Source of the DNA: Pseudomonas cedrina subsp. cedrina | Lineage (GTDB): Bacteria; Pseudomonadota; Gammaproteobacteria; Pseudomonadales; Pseudomonadaceae | Direction: 5' to 3' | Assembly (NCBI RefSeq): GCF_001983175.1 | Contig: NZ_MNPW01000008.1 | Location: forward strand, 124,001 to 188,000 | DNA: 64,000 nt | Shown here: in pieces, positions 1-8,890 of the stretch | How the letters are laid out: each line of letters opens with the position of its first letter | Numbering within the stretch: the stretch's first letter is position 1 | Made by a program: the position numbers and the translations under genes | The notes under the pieces: generated by a model | What the model was told of the DNA's origin: nothing | Seen by the model: the letters and a program-made list of their open reading frames with translations, nothing else | The model's database searches: none

Positions 1-1310
1 ATCGGGCAGCCCCAGTAGCGCTGGCGGCTGATGCCCCAGTCACGCAAGCGGAACTGGGTGCGCGAGGCACCGAGGTTTTTCTTGATCAGGGCGACTTCAA
101 TCGCGTCGAAAGCGCCCTGGAAATCCAGGCCGTCGAACTCGCCGGAGTTGATCAGCTCACCGTGCTCGCCGTAGGCGTCCTGCCACGGGGCCGGGTTGGT
201 GTCGCCCGCGCTGGTGCGCACCACGGACTTGATCGGCAGGTTGTATTTGCTGGCGAATTCGAAGTCACGCTCGTCGTGGGCCGGTACTGCCATGACGGCG
301 CCATCGCCGTAGTGCATCAGCACATAGTTGGCGACCCATACCGGCAATTTCTCGCCAGTCAGCGGGTGCTCGACGAACAGCCCGGTCGGCAGGCCTTTTT
401 TCTCCTGGGTGGCGACGTCGGCTTCAGCCACGCTGCCACCTTTGCATTCGGCGATGAACGCCTGCAGCTCAGGGTTGTTGCGTGCGGCCTGGGCGGCCAG
501 CGGGTGTTCAGCGGCCACGGCGACGTAGGTCGCGCCCATCAGGGTGTCCGGACGGGTGGTAAAGACTTTGAGCACGCCCGCTTCGCCGATCGAATCGACG
601 TTGTACGGGAACTGCACTTCCATGCCCTTGGACTTGCCGATCCAGTTGCGCTGCATGGTCTTGACCTGTTCAGGCCAGCCCGGCAGGTCGTCGAGGCTCG
701 ACAAGAGCTCATCGGCGTAGGCGGTGATCTTGAAGTAGTACATCGGGATTTCGCGCTTCTCGATCAGCGCGCCGGAGCGCCAGCCGCGACCGTCGATCAC
801 CTGCTCGTTAGCCAGCACGGTCTGGTCGATCGGGTCCCAGTTCACGGTACCGCTCTTTTTGTAGATCACACCTTTTTCGAACAGGCGCGTGAACAGCCAT
901 TGTTCCCAGCGGTAGTAGTCCGGCTTGCAGGTGGTCACTTCACGGGACCAGTCCACCGCCAGGCCCAGGCTGCGCAGCTGGTTCTTCATGTAGGCGATGT
1001 TTTCGTAGGTCCACTTGGCGGGCGCCACGTTGTTTTTCATCGCGGCGTTTTCCGCCGGCATGCCGAAGGCGTCCCAACCCATGGGTTGCAGGACGTTCTT
1101 GCCTTGCATGCGCTGGTAGCGGGAAATTACGTCGCCGATGGTGTAGTTGCGCACATGCCCCATGTGTAGCTTGCCGCTGGGGTAAGGGAACATCGACAGG
1201 CAGTAGAAAGTCTCCTTGCCTGGCTGTTCGCTGACTTCAAAGGACTTTTGCTCGTCCCAGAAGGTTTGGGCGGCATTTTCTATTTCACGGGGCTGATAGT
1301 GTTCGTGCAT
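1..1310 (-). CDS. leuS: Leucyl-tRNA synthetase, N-terminal part (cut by window edge)
   Basis: Class Ia aminoacyl-tRNA synthetase that charges tRNA-Leu in the cytoplasm. Reading leftward from the ATG at 1310, the product begins MHEHYQPREIENAAQTFW. The HIGH-type ATP signature appears as HMGH at about residues 49-52, within PYPSGKLHMGHVRNYT. The editing-domain motif TTRPDTLMGATYV follows at about residue 250. About 436 residues are present, ending at DWGISRQRYWG. The KMSKS loop and anticodon-binding domain lie beyond position 1. No frameshift is seen in the visible part. In many gamma-proteobacteria leuS is followed by lptE and holA, which would be off the left edge. Confidence 0.97.
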   Translation of the reverse strand, partial: MHEHYQPREIENAAQTFWDEQKSFEVSEQPGKETFYCLSMFPYPSGKLHMGHVRNYTIGDVISRYQRMQGKNVLQPMGWDAFGMPAENAAMKNNVAPAKWTYENIAYMKNQLRSLGLAVDWSREVTTCKPDYYRWEQWLFTRLFEKGVIYKKSGTVNWDPIDQTVLANEQVIDGRGWRSGALIEKREIPMYYFKITAYADELLSSLDDLPGWPEQVKTMQRNWIGKSKGMEVQFPYNVDSIGEAGVLKVFTTRPDTLMGATYVAVAAEHPLAAQAARNNPELQAFIAECKGGSVAEADVATQEKKGLPTGLFVEHPLTGEKLPVWVANYVLMHYGDGAVMAVPAHDERDFEFASKYNLPIKSVVRTSAGDTNPAPWQDAYGEHGELINSGEFDGLDFQGAFDAIEVALIKKNLGASRTQFRLRDWGISRQRYWGCP

Positions 1311-1571
1311 GGCTACTTTTGAACTGGATAGGGGTGGCCTAATCCTCTTCGGTGCAACGTTCAGGTTGATCGACACCAGAAAGCGGCGCGTCCGTGCCCA
1401 AACCCTGCGGGAAGTGGAGTGACAGGAAGCGCCGTAGCATACATGAGCCCGCTCTATCGAGGGAAACCCTGATTGCGCAGGCCAGGCCGTCTGTCGCGGC
1501 GCCAGGCAGGCGCAGCAACGGGGACTACGCTGTTTATTGGGGAGCAAGTCTTTCTTCAATGAGGTGAGGGG

Positions 1572-1889
1572 ATGGTTGAATCGCAGCGAATCGTATCGAA
1601 ACCGGATATCTACGAAGGATTGATCGACCGTTTGGGTCGTGCATTGGATGCGGCGAGGACGGCGGGCCGATTGCGTGATGAACGGCCCGTTGAGTTGGAG
1701 TTGCGCGGTTTGAGCCGCGCGGAGCTGGAGCTGATCAAGGCTTATCTGGAACGCAATGGGCGTACCACGCCTCCCTGGGTGGCGACCCCGCCAGCCAAGG
1801 GGCCTGCTCACTCTGCCAAGGTGGTGTGGCTCAAGGACTTGTCTGCCGGTCGTGGCCCGGAAAAACTCCGGTCCGCCCGCTACACGTAG
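1572..1889 (+). CDS. Small conserved hypothetical protein, divergent from leuS
   Basis: A 105-residue protein with a good ribosome site (GAGGTGAGGGG) just before ATG 1572. It is charged and has no signal peptide, membrane segment or cysteine. Residues 10-62 look like a helical, coiled-coil-prone segment (YEGLIDRLGRALDAAR ... LSRAELELIKAYLERN). This resembles the N-terminal helical part of YbeL/DUF1451 proteins, whose gene sits beside leuS in E. coli, but the cysteine zinc ribbon of that family is absent. The YbeL link is my inference from pattern and position only. The function is unknown, and I would not name it beyond conserved hypothetical. Confidence 0.7.
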   Translation: MVESQRIVSKPDIYEGLIDRLGRALDAARTAGRLRDERPVELELRGLSRAELELIKAYLERNGRTTPPWVATPPAKGPAHSAKVVWLKDLSAGRGPEKLRSARYT

Positions 1890-1989
1890 TCAACCGCTCT
1901 CCTGTACCGCATCACCGCGCCATTTCACCGTAAAGATTGTCGCTAAACCCCGTTACACCTTAGGCTTCGGGCATCTATGGAGATGCTCG

Positions 1990-2751
1990 ATGCCTATTCG
2001 TTATTTCATCAAACAACTGCTCCTGCCGCCCGGCATTCTCTTGCTGTTGCTGGCCCTTGCCTGGTGGTTTCGTCGCAGCCGCCCACGCCTGGCGGCGTGT
2101 TGTTTTGCCTTGGGGTTCGGCGGGATGTGGCTGATCAGCCTGCCGGCGGTGGTGGAGTGGGGCGCACGGGCCCTGGAAACCGAGCCGCCGCTGGCGCGGG
2201 AAGATTGGTCGACCCTGGCTGGGCGCGCCGACGCCATTGTGGTGCTGGGGTCGGGACGCGAGCGTGGAGACCCGGCCTGGGGCACCGACCAGCCCACCGG
2301 TATCGGCCTGGAACGCCAGCGTTATGCCGCGCGCTTGGCCAAGGCGTCCGGTTTGCCGGTGCTGACCACCGGCGGCCTGCATTACGGCACGCCGCCCAGC
2401 GAGGCCGAGTTGATGGCGGTGTCGATGCGCGATGACTTCGGCGTGAACGTGCGTTGGAAGGAAGAGCGCAGCCGCACTACGTGGGAAAATGCGCAGATGA
2501 GCGCTGAGATACTACTGCCCGAAGGCGTCAAACGTGTGGTAGTCGTGACTCATGCCTCGCATATGCCGCGGGCGGTATGGAGTTTTGAGAAAGCCGGTTT
2601 CACCGTAGTGCCTGCGCCGGTGGGGTTTCTGGGGGTGGATAACGCTCGCCCGCTGGGTGGCTGGTTGCCGGAATTCAAGTCGATATGGCAGAGCGGGCAG
2701 TTGATCAATGAAGCGGTAGGGCAGGTGGGTTATCGGGTATTTTACAGGTAA
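1990..2751 (+). CDS. YdcF/ElyC-like DUF218 membrane protein
   Basis: A 253-residue inner-membrane protein of the DUF218 (YdcF, SanA, ElyC) family. Two N-terminal hydrophobic helices (about residues 8-25 and 35-52) are followed by the Rossmann-like DUF218 domain. That domain carries the family signatures DAIVVLGSGRE, then TGGLHYG with a glutamate in PPSEAE, then ERSRTTWENAQMS and VVVTHASHMPRAVWSFEKAG. ATG 1990 was chosen because longer in-frame starts would prepend a basic, non-homologous segment and the membrane helix begins here. E. coli ElyC acts in envelope/peptidoglycan homeostasis. The exact reaction of the family is not established. The gene is followed directly by a REPIN and is convergent with lnt. 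Confidence 0.85.
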   Translation: MPIRYFIKQLLLPPGILLLLLALAWWFRRSRPRLAACCFALGFGGMWLISLPAVVEWGARALETEPPLAREDWSTLAGRADAIVVLGSGRERGDPAWGTDQPTGIGLERQRYAARLAKASGLPVLTTGGLHYGTPPSEAELMAVSMRDDFGVNVRWKEERSRTTWENAQMSAEILLPEGVKRVVVVTHASHMPRAVWSFEKAGFTVVPAPVGFLGVDNARPLGGWLPEFKSIWQSGQLINEAVGQVGYRVFYR

Positions 2752-2764
2752 CACCGCAGGGCAA

Positions 2765-2851
2765 ATGTGGGAGCTGGCTTGCCTGCGATGGCATCACCTC
2801 GGTATCACTGAACACCGAGGTGTCTGCATCGCAGGCAAGCCAGCTCCCACA
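2765..2851. repeat. REPIN (inverted REP pair), GTGGGAGCTGGCTTGCC family
   Basis: The left arm begins TGTGGGAGCTGGCTTGCCTG and the right arm ends with its reverse complement. The loop contains a second short inverted repeat (CACCTCGGT / ACCGAGGTG). It lies between the convergent ydcF-like gene and lnt, where it could act as a bidirectional transcription or mRNA-decay barrier. REPINs are mobilised by RAYT transposases; no RAYT gene is in the window. Confidence 0.95.
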
Positions 2852-2870
2852 AAGGTTTTGTGTCTGCCGG

Positions 2871-4394
2871 TTAGACGGTTTTCGACATGCGGGCCGCCAG
2901 CAGCGCCCAGCCGAACAGCACCACGCACACAATAATCAACGGCCACGACCGCCATTGCAGGTACGGCGTGAGATTGTGCATCGGCACCACTTCACCGTAG
3001 AGAATGCCGCGCTCGAATTGCGGGATCTGCGCGGTGATCTGCCCGAATGGGTTGATCAGGCCGGTCACGCCATTGTTGGTGGCGCGGATCATCCAGCGGC
3101 CCGCCTCCAATGCCCGCATCTGCGCCATTTGCAGGTGCTGCAAGGGACCGATGGAGCGGCCGAACCAGGTGTCGTTGCTGATGGTCAGCAACAGGTCGCT
3201 CTGGGCCGACAGGCCGGCGGCGAATTCCGGGTACACCACTTCGTAGCAAATGAACGGCGCAATCTGGTAGCCCTTGGCCTGCAACATCGCCTGGTCGGCG
3301 GGGCCGCGGGCGAAGTCCGACATCGGCAGATCGAAAAAGGCGATCAGGCCGCGCAGCATGTCCTGCAGTGGCACGTACTCACCGAACGGCACCAGTTTCT
3401 GCTTGAGGTAGGTGCCGTCGCCTTCGCCGACCACGGTGATGCCGTTGAAGTAGCGCTTCTGGTGATGCACTTCCTGGCGGATCGGCACGCCGGTGATCAG
3501 CGCCGTATGCCGATCGGCGGCGAACTTGCCCATCATGCCCAGGTAGCCTTCGACGGACTCCTTGAGAACGGGCACGGCGGTCTCCGGCCACACCAGCAGG
3601 TCGACGCGCTTGGAAGCGAAGCTCATGTCACGGTACAGCGCGAGCTGCGCATTGAGCTGCTCCGGGTCCCACTTCATGCTTTGTTCAACATTGCCTTGAA
3701 GAGCTGCAACGGTCAGCGGCGCGCCAGACGGGCTGGTCCAGGCGTGATGCTTGAGCGCCAGGCCGATCGCCCAGGGCGCCACCAGCAGCACCAGGCCCGC
3801 GCCGATGAATGCGTTGCGCTTGCCTGCCAGCAGGCGCGGCAGGTTGCACAGCAGCGCCGCGGTCAGTGCGAGGGCAAACGAAATCAGCCACATGCCGCCC
3901 ACCGGCGCCAGGCCCGAGAGGGGGCCTTCAAGCTGGCTGTAACCGGAGTACAACCACGGAAAGCCAGTAAGGAACCAGCCCCGAAACGCTTCCTGGCCGA
4001 CCCACAATGCGGCGAATGTCAACGCATCCGCCAGCGGTGCCTCATTGCGACGCAGCCAGCGCGCCCACAGCCAGGCGGGCAGGGCGAAGAACCAGGCGAT
4101 GGCGGCGGTAAACAGCAGCATCAGGAAGCCCGCCAGCAGCACCGAAGCGCCGCCGAAGTGGTGAATGCTGTAGTAGATCCAGCTGGTGCCGGCGCCAAAC
4201 AGGCCGAAACCGAAACACCAGCCACGGCCCAGTGCCTGGCGTGGGCTCAATTCCCGCAGCCCCACGTAAAAGAACCCGACCGCCACCAGGGCAAGCGGCC
4301 ACAGATCGAACGGCGCCAACGCCAGGGTGGTGATGGCGCCGGCCACCACGGCCAGCAGATTACCGGGCCAGCCGGGTGCGATCAGACGGCGCAT
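2871..4394 (-). CDS. lnt: Apolipoprotein N-acyltransferase
   Basis: Adds the third acyl chain to the N-terminal cysteine of lipoproteins at the periplasmic face of the inner membrane, the last step of lipoprotein maturation. The 507-residue length is normal. About six hydrophobic helices occupy residues 10-215 and a carbon-nitrogen hydrolase domain follows. The catalytic triad is visible as E271 (WPETAVP), K333 (KQKLVPFGEY) and C383 (FICYEVVYPE). One more helix lies near the C-terminus. It starts 8 bp after the corC stop, so it is the last gene of a ybeZ-ybeY-corC-lnt operon, an arrangement kept across gamma-proteobacteria. A REPIN lies 20 bp beyond its stop. Confidence 0.97.
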   Translation of the reverse strand: MRRLIAPGWPGNLLAVVAGAITTLALAPFDLWPLALVAVGFFYVGLRELSPRQALGRGWCFGFGLFGAGTSWIYYSIHHFGGASVLLAGFLMLLFTAAIAWFFALPAWLWARWLRRNEAPLADALTFAALWVGQEAFRGWFLTGFPWLYSGYSQLEGPLSGLAPVGGMWLISFALALTAALLCNLPRLLAGKRNAFIGAGLVLLVAPWAIGLALKHHAWTSPSGAPLTVAALQGNVEQSMKWDPEQLNAQLALYRDMSFASKRVDLLVWPETAVPVLKESVEGYLGMMGKFAADRHTALITGVPIRQEVHHQKRYFNGITVVGEGDGTYLKQKLVPFGEYVPLQDMLRGLIAFFDLPMSDFARGPADQAMLQAKGYQIAPFICYEVVYPEFAAGLSAQSDLLLTISNDTWFGRSIGPLQHLQMAQMRALEAGRWMIRATNNGVTGLINPFGQITAQIPQFERGILYGEVVPMHNLTPYLQWRSWPLIIVCVVLFGWALLAARMSKTV

Positions 4395-4402
4395 TTGAGT
4401 CC

Positions 4403-5242
4403 TTATCGGGCAATAGGGGTCAGACGGATCAGGTGGATACGACGGCTGTCGGCATTCAGGATGCGGAAGCGATACGCGCCGATCTCGGTGGTTTCGTTAC
4501 GTTTTGGCAGATGCCCGAACGCGCTCATCACCAGGCCGCCGACGGTGTCGAACTCGTCGTCGGAGAACTCGCTGTCGAAAAATTCGTTGAAGTTCTCGAT
4601 CGGCGTCAGCGCCTTGATCAGGAAATCACCGCTGGGCAGTGGCTTGATGTAGCTGTCTTCCTCGACGTCGTGCTCGTCTTCGATGTCACCGACGATCTGC
4701 TCCAGCACGTCTTCAATCGTCACCAGGCCGGCCACGCCGCCGTATTCGTCGATCACAATGGCCATGTGGTTGTGATTGGCGCGGAATTCACGCAGCAGCA
4801 CGTTCAGGCGCTTGGATTCGGGCACGAAGGTGGCCGGACGCAGCAGGTCCTTGATGTTGAAGCTGTCGCCGTTCTCCTTGAGGATCAGCGGCAGCAGGTC
4901 CTTGGCCAGCAGGACGCCCATGACGTCGTCATGGCTTTCGCCGATTACCGGGTAGCGCGAGTGCGCCGAGTCGATCACGGCCGGGAGGAACTCCCGTGGG
5001 GTCTGGGTCGCCCTGATGCTGATCATCTGCGAGCGCGGGACCATGATGTCGCGTACTTGCAGGTCAGCCACCTGAATGGCGCCTTCGACGATGGCCAGCG
5101 CTTCGCTGTCCAGCAACTTGTTCTGGTGGGCCTCGCGCAGCAGCTCAAGCAGCTCCTGGCGGTTTTTCGGCTCGTGGGCAAAAGCCTGGGTCAGTTTCCC
5201 CAGCCATGACTTCTGCCCGTTGCTCGATCGGTCTTCGCTCAT
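4403..5242 (-). CDS. corC: CorC/HlyC family CBS-domain protein
   Basis: A 279-residue soluble protein with two CBS domains (about residues 65-185, including VRDIMVPRSQM and DEYGGVAGLVTIEDVLEQIVGD) and a C-terminal CorC_HlyC transporter-associated domain (about 200-275, FDTVGGLVMSAFGHLP). The membrane DUF21 part of longer CorB/CorC-type transporters is absent, as in E. coli YbeX. The name derives from Mg2+/Co2+ efflux studies in Salmonella. In E. coli, YbeX is linked to Mg2+ handling and to ribosome metabolism together with YbeY. Its place between ybeY and lnt fits that operon. A direct transport function is not shown by the sequence. Confidence 0.95.
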   Translation of the reverse strand: MSEDRSSNGQKSWLGKLTQAFAHEPKNRQELLELLREAHQNKLLDSEALAIVEGAIQVADLQVRDIMVPRSQMISIRATQTPREFLPAVIDSAHSRYPVIGESHDDVMGVLLAKDLLPLILKENGDSFNIKDLLRPATFVPESKRLNVLLREFRANHNHMAIVIDEYGGVAGLVTIEDVLEQIVGDIEDEHDVEEDSYIKPLPSGDFLIKALTPIENFNEFFDSEFSDDEFDTVGGLVMSAFGHLPKRNETTEIGAYRFRILNADSRRIHLIRLTPIAR

Positions 5243-5283
5243 AGCGATTACTCTGAATCCTTTAGTGTGACAGTTGAGTGTTT

Positions 5284-5742
5284 TTAAACTTCGTCGTCCG
5301 CATACGGGTCCGGATGGCCCAGTTCTGCAAGCAACGTTTGTTCCAGTGCTTCCATTTCCTCGGCTTCGTCATCGTCTATATGGTCGTAACCCAAGAGATG
5401 CAAGCAGCCGTGGATGACCAGATGGGCCCAATGGGCCTCAAGAGCCTTGCCCTGTTCCTTCGCTTCGCGTTCCACCACCTCGACGCAAATCACCAGATCG
5501 CCCAGCAGCGGGATATCCAGCAGCTCATCCGGTACATCAGCGGGAAAGGACAACACGTTGGTCGCGTAATCCTTTTGACGCCAGGTGTGGTTCAGCGCTC
5601 GACCTTCGGGTTCATCCACCAGACGGATGGTCAGTTCCGAGTCGGCGCTGCGCTGGCGCAGGGCCAGCGCACACCATTGGCGAAACTGTGCTTCGCTGGG
5701 GACGGATGCTTCGGTGGCCAACTGCAGGTCAAGCTCAAGCAT
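5284..5742 (-). CDS. ybeY: Endoribonuclease YbeY, rRNA maturation
   Basis: A 152-residue single-domain metallo-endoribonuclease needed for 16S rRNA 3'-end maturation and 70S quality control. The zinc motif HGCLHLLGYDH (H-x3-H-x5-H) lies at about residues 111-121, and the family stretch YATNVLSFP is intact. The start MLELDLQLA at 5742 overlaps the end of ybeZ by 8 bp and gives the usual family length. A longer in-frame start upstream would add 21 residues of non-conserved sequence inside ybeZ. Translation is probably coupled to ybeZ. Confidence 0.96.
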   Translation of the reverse strand: MLELDLQLATEASVPSEAQFRQWCALALRQRSADSELTIRLVDEPEGRALNHTWRQKDYATNVLSFPADVPDELLDIPLLGDLVICVEVVEREAKEQGKALEAHWAHLVIHGCLHLLGYDHIDDDEAEEMEALEQTLLAELGHPDPYADDEV

Positions 5743-6739
5743 CGCGGCGTGCGTCCTTGGCCGGTGCGTCGTCGCGATGATCGAAGCGCTCATAGGCCTC
5801 GACAATGCGCTGCACCAGCGGGTGGCGCACCACGTCCTTGGGCATGAAGTGCGTGAAGCTGATACCCGGTACGTCCTTGAGCACTTCGATCACCTGGGCC
5901 AGGCCCGATTTGGTGCCCTTGGGCAGGTCAACCTGGGTGACGTCACCGGTGATCACGGCAGTGGAGCCGAAACCGATGCGGGTGAGGAACATCTTCATTT
6001 GTTCGACGGTGGTGTTCTGGCTCTCGTCGAGGATGATGAAGCTGTTGTTCAAGGTGCGTCCGCGCATGTAGGCCAGCGGAGCGATTTCGATCACCTGGCG
6101 TTCGATCAGCTTGGCCACATATTCGAAGCCGAGCATCTCGTAGAGCGCGTCATAGAGCGGGCGCAGGTACGGGTCAATCTTCTGGGCCAGGTCGCCGGGC
6201 AGGAAGCCGAGCTTCTCGCCGGCCTCGACCGCCGGGCGCACCAACAGGATGCGACGCACCTGCTCGCGCTCCAGCGCGTCGACCGCGCAGGCCACGGCCA
6301 GGTAGGTCTTGCCGGTACCGGCGGGGCCGATGCCGAAGTTGATGTCGTTGCCGAGGATTTCCTTGACGTACTTCTGCTGATTCAAGCCGCGCGGGCGAAT
6401 CATGCCTTTTTTGGTACGCAACGCCACGCTGGCTTCGGCCACGGGGTTGTTGGCGAGGTCTTCGACCGCCGATTCCTGCAGGTACAGGTGCACGGTTTCC
6501 GGCGACAGCTCGCTACCCTTGGTTTCGCGGTAGAGGCGGCGCAGCAGGTTTTCTGCGGACGTCGTGTGTTGGGGTTCACCAATGAGCTCGAACTGATTGC
6601 CGCGGTTGCGGATCTCGATGCTCAGGCGTTGTTCGATCAGGCGCAGGTGCTCGTCGAACTGTCCGCACAGGTTGGCGAAACGGCGAGCCTCAAACGGCTC
6701 GAGAATGAAACGATGGGGTTCTACTATGGGTGCGTTCAA
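5735..6739 (-). CDS. ybeZ: PhoH-like ATPase YbeZ
   Basis: A 334-residue P-loop ATPase of the PhoH/YbeZ family, partner of YbeY in RNA metabolism. The Walker A motif is GPAGTGKTY (about residues 138-146) and the Walker B-like segment is FIILDESQN, followed by RIGFGSTAVITGD. The N-terminal 110 residues form the KH-like part seen in YbeZ proteins (LCGQFDEHLRLIEQRL). The start codon is TTG at 6739 (MNAPIVEPHRF in translation). No in-frame ATG gives the conserved N-terminus, so inefficient initiation may be real. It is the first gene of the ybeZ-ybeY-corC-lnt operon; a REPIN separates it from miaB. Confidence 0.95.
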   Translation of the reverse strand: MNAPIVEPHRFILEPFEARRFANLCGQFDEHLRLIEQRLSIEIRNRGNQFELIGEPQHTTSAENLLRRLYRETKGSELSPETVHLYLQESAVEDLANNPVAEASVALRTKKGMIRPRGLNQQKYVKEILGNDINFGIGPAGTGKTYLAVACAVDALEREQVRRILLVRPAVEAGEKLGFLPGDLAQKIDPYLRPLYDALYEMLGFEYVAKLIERQVIEIAPLAYMRGRTLNNSFIILDESQNTTVEQMKMFLTRIGFGSTAVITGDVTQVDLPKGTKSGLAQVIEVLKDVPGISFTHFMPKDVVRHPLVQRIVEAYERFDHRDDAPAKDARRDA

Positions 6740-6854
6740 GGTCGCTTTTAGCCGCCCTTTGGCTGTTGAGGTGGATTAGAGAATAACGCCAGCCGCCCGT
6801 GTGCGAAAGCACTTAAATGGACTGGGTTATCTCTCAAGAACAACAAAAATCTAC

Positions 6855-6944
6855 TGTGGGAGCTGGCTTGCCTGCGATAGGGCCGGCACATTCAAAAAAG
6901 ATATTGCCTGTTGCACCGCTATCGCAGGCAAGCCAGCTCCCACA
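6855..6944. repeat. REPIN, GTGGGAGCTGGCTTGCC family
   Basis: Head-to-head REP pair: TGTGGGAGCTGGCTTGCC at the left end and its reverse complement GGCAAGCCAGCTCCCACA at the right end, with a 40-odd-base loop. It sits in the 236-bp gap between miaB and ybeZ, both on the minus strand, so it may uncouple their transcripts. Confidence 0.95.
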
Positions 6945-6975
6945 TTTGATCTTCATTTGTCTTGAGACCTGCGTG

Positions 6976-8304
6976 TCAGTTGATCAACGACCCCCGCAAC
7001 GAATGCGGTTGCGCCGCATCGATATGCACCTCGGCAAACTGGCCGATCAGGGTCGGATTGTCGCACCGGAAGTTGACGATTCGGTTGTTCTCAGTACGGC
7101 CCTGCAATTCGCCGGGGTCTTTTTTCGAGTAGTCGGTGACCAGGATGCGCTGGGTCGAACCGACCATTTGTCGGCTGATCTCGAAACCTTGTTGGTTCAG
7201 GCGATGTTGCAGCGCGTTCAGGCGCTCTTTTTTCAGCGCTTCCGGGGTTTCATCCGCCAAGTCGGCCGCCGGGGTGCCGGGGCGCTGGCTGTAGACGAAC
7301 GAGTAGGAGAAGTCGAAACCGACGTCTTCGATCAGCTTCATGGTCTGCTCGAAGTCTTTCTCGGTCTCGCCGGGGAAGCCGACGATAAAGTCCGAGCTGA
7401 TGCAGATGCCCGGCACCGCCGCGCGCAATTTGCGCAGTTTGGATTTGTACTCCAGGGCGGTGTGGTTGCGCTTCATGGCCGCCAGGATGCGGTCCGAGCC
7501 CGATTGCACCGGCAAGTGCAGGTGCTTGACCAGCTCCGGCACTTCGGCGTGGGCCTGGATCAGGCTGTCGGAAAACTCCAGCGGGTGCGAGGTGGTGTAG
7601 CGAATGCGCTCGATCCCGTCCACGGCCGCGACCACGCGGATCAACTCCGCCAGGTCGGCCAGGCGGCCGTCGTGGGTCTGGCCGCGATAACCGTTGACGT
7701 TCTGGCCCAGCAGGGTCACTTCACGCACGCCATTTTCGGCCAGGTGGATAATTTCTGACATGACATCGTCAAACGGCCGGCTGACTTCTTCGCCACGGGT
7801 GTAAGGCACCACGCAAAAGGTGCAGTACTTGCTGCAGCCTTCCATGACCGACACGTAGGCGCTCGGCCCGTCGATGCGTGGCTCGGGCAAATGGTCGAAT
7901 TTTTCGATCTCCGGGAAGGACACGTCGACCTGCGGCAGCTTGGTGAGGCGCGCGGCGTCGATCATTTCCGGCAAGCGGTGCAGGGTCTGCGGGCCGAACA
8001 CCACGTCGACATAGGGCGCGCGGTCGCGGATCGCGGCACCTTCCTGGCTGGCCACGCAACCGCCGACGGCGATCACCATGTCCGGGTTGGCCAGTTTCAG
8101 TTCGCGCCAGCGGCCCAGCTGCGAGTAGACACGGTCCTGGGCCCGCTCGCGGATCGAGCAGGTATTGAGCAGGATCACGTCGGCATCTTCGGCGCGGGCG
8201 GTGACTTCCAGGGCCTGATGTTCGCCCAGCAGGTCGACCATGCGCGAGCTGTCGTACTCGTTCATCTGGCAACCGTGGGTTTCGATGTAAAGCTTCTTGG
8301 CCAT
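6976..8304 (-). CDS. miaB: tRNA-2-methylthio-N6-dimethylallyladenosine synthase
   Basis: Radical-SAM methylthiotransferase that converts i6A37 to ms2i6A37 in tRNAs reading UNN codons. The N-terminal UPF0004 domain has the three auxiliary-cluster cysteines in ETHGCQMN, LLNTCSIRE and AVGGCVASQ. The radical-SAM cluster motif is CSKYCTFC (about residues 157-164), and a C-terminal TRAM domain follows (about 375-440). ATG 8304 gives MAKKLYIETHGCQMN, the usual N-terminus, and 442 residues. A TTG four codons upstream is possible but less likely. It is probably its own transcription unit. Confidence 0.97.
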   Translation of the reverse strand: MAKKLYIETHGCQMNEYDSSRMVDLLGEHQALEVTARAEDADVILLNTCSIRERAQDRVYSQLGRWRELKLANPDMVIAVGGCVASQEGAAIRDRAPYVDVVFGPQTLHRLPEMIDAARLTKLPQVDVSFPEIEKFDHLPEPRIDGPSAYVSVMEGCSKYCTFCVVPYTRGEEVSRPFDDVMSEIIHLAENGVREVTLLGQNVNGYRGQTHDGRLADLAELIRVVAAVDGIERIRYTTSHPLEFSDSLIQAHAEVPELVKHLHLPVQSGSDRILAAMKRNHTALEYKSKLRKLRAAVPGICISSDFIVGFPGETEKDFEQTMKLIEDVGFDFSYSFVYSQRPGTPAADLADETPEALKKERLNALQHRLNQQGFEISRQMVGSTQRILVTDYSKKDPGELQGRTENNRIVNFRCDNPTLIGQFAEVHIDAAQPHSLRGSLIN

Positions 8305-8435
8305 GGGAATCGTCAACTGGTGGTAAAGAACCGCGCATTATAGGGGGCATGCCCATTGGTTCCTAGCGCTGTGCATCGGGTGCCATGCTATAGTTCGCGC
8401 CCTCTTTTATATCCCCGATGTGTTATCCGCCCACC

Positions 8436-8762
8436 ATGACCAAACGTGAAGCTCCAATCTATAAGGTGATTTTCCTCAACCAGGGCCAGGTGTTCGAAAT
8501 GTACGCCAAGCAGATCTATCAGAGCGATCTGTGGGGTTTCCTGGAGGTGGAAGAGTTCGTCTTTGGCGAGCGCACCCAGTTGGTCGTCGACCCGGGCGAA
8601 GAGAAGCTCAAGGCGCAGTTTGAAGGCGTGGTGCGCAGTTTTGTGCCGATGCATTCGATTGTGCGCATCGATGAGGTCGAGCGCATGGGCACGCCGAAGA
8701 TCAGCGAGGCGCGGGGCACCAGCAATGTGATGCCGTTTCCGATGCCGATGCCTGAGAAGTAG
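8436..8762 (+). CDS. DUF1820 family protein
   Basis: A 108-residue small soluble protein of the DUF1820 family, widespread in pseudomonads and of unknown function. Recognisable segments are YKVIFLNQGQVFEMYAKQI, LWGFLEVEEFVFGE and FEGVVRSFVPMHSIVRIDEVE. They give a beta-rich fold that looks like a small RNA- or ligand-binding module, which is inference. The tail is proline- and methionine-rich (MPFPMPMPEK). It starts at ATG 8436; an earlier ATG six codons upstream lacks a better ribosome site. It is divergent from miaB, sharing a 131-bp promoter region that contains a TATAGT-like -10. Confidence 0.85.
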   Translation: MTKREAPIYKVIFLNQGQVFEMYAKQIYQSDLWGFLEVEEFVFGERTQLVVDPGEEKLKAQFEGVVRSFVPMHSIVRIDEVERMGTPKISEARGTSNVMPFPMPMPEK

Positions 8763-8784
8763 GGCGTTAGACCGCGTCGCGTCC

Positions 8785-8866
8785 ATCGCAGGCAAGCCAG
8801 CTCCCACAGTCGATCGAGTTCCAACTTTGGAATGCATTCAACTGTAGGAGCTGGCTTGCCTGCGAT
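8785..8866. repeat. Tail-to-tail REP pair
   Basis: The two REPs point outward, unlike the usual REPIN: ATCGCAGGCAAGCCAGCTCC comes first and TAGGAGCTGGCTTGCCTGCG second. The second arm has GTAG instead of GTGG at its head. The pair lies between convergent genes (the DUF1820 gene and the Sel1 gene). Confidence 0.9.
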
Positions 8867-8890
8867 GGCGGTAAAAGGGTTTAGCTGAAA

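Noticed and set aside
162..1169. Long open frame antisense to leuS, and many similar long antisense frames elsewhere (for example 2820-4652, 12913-14349, 31373-33676)
   Set aside because: They are products of the high GC third-position bias of the real genes on the other strand. They show R/G/A/H-rich composition and no domain.
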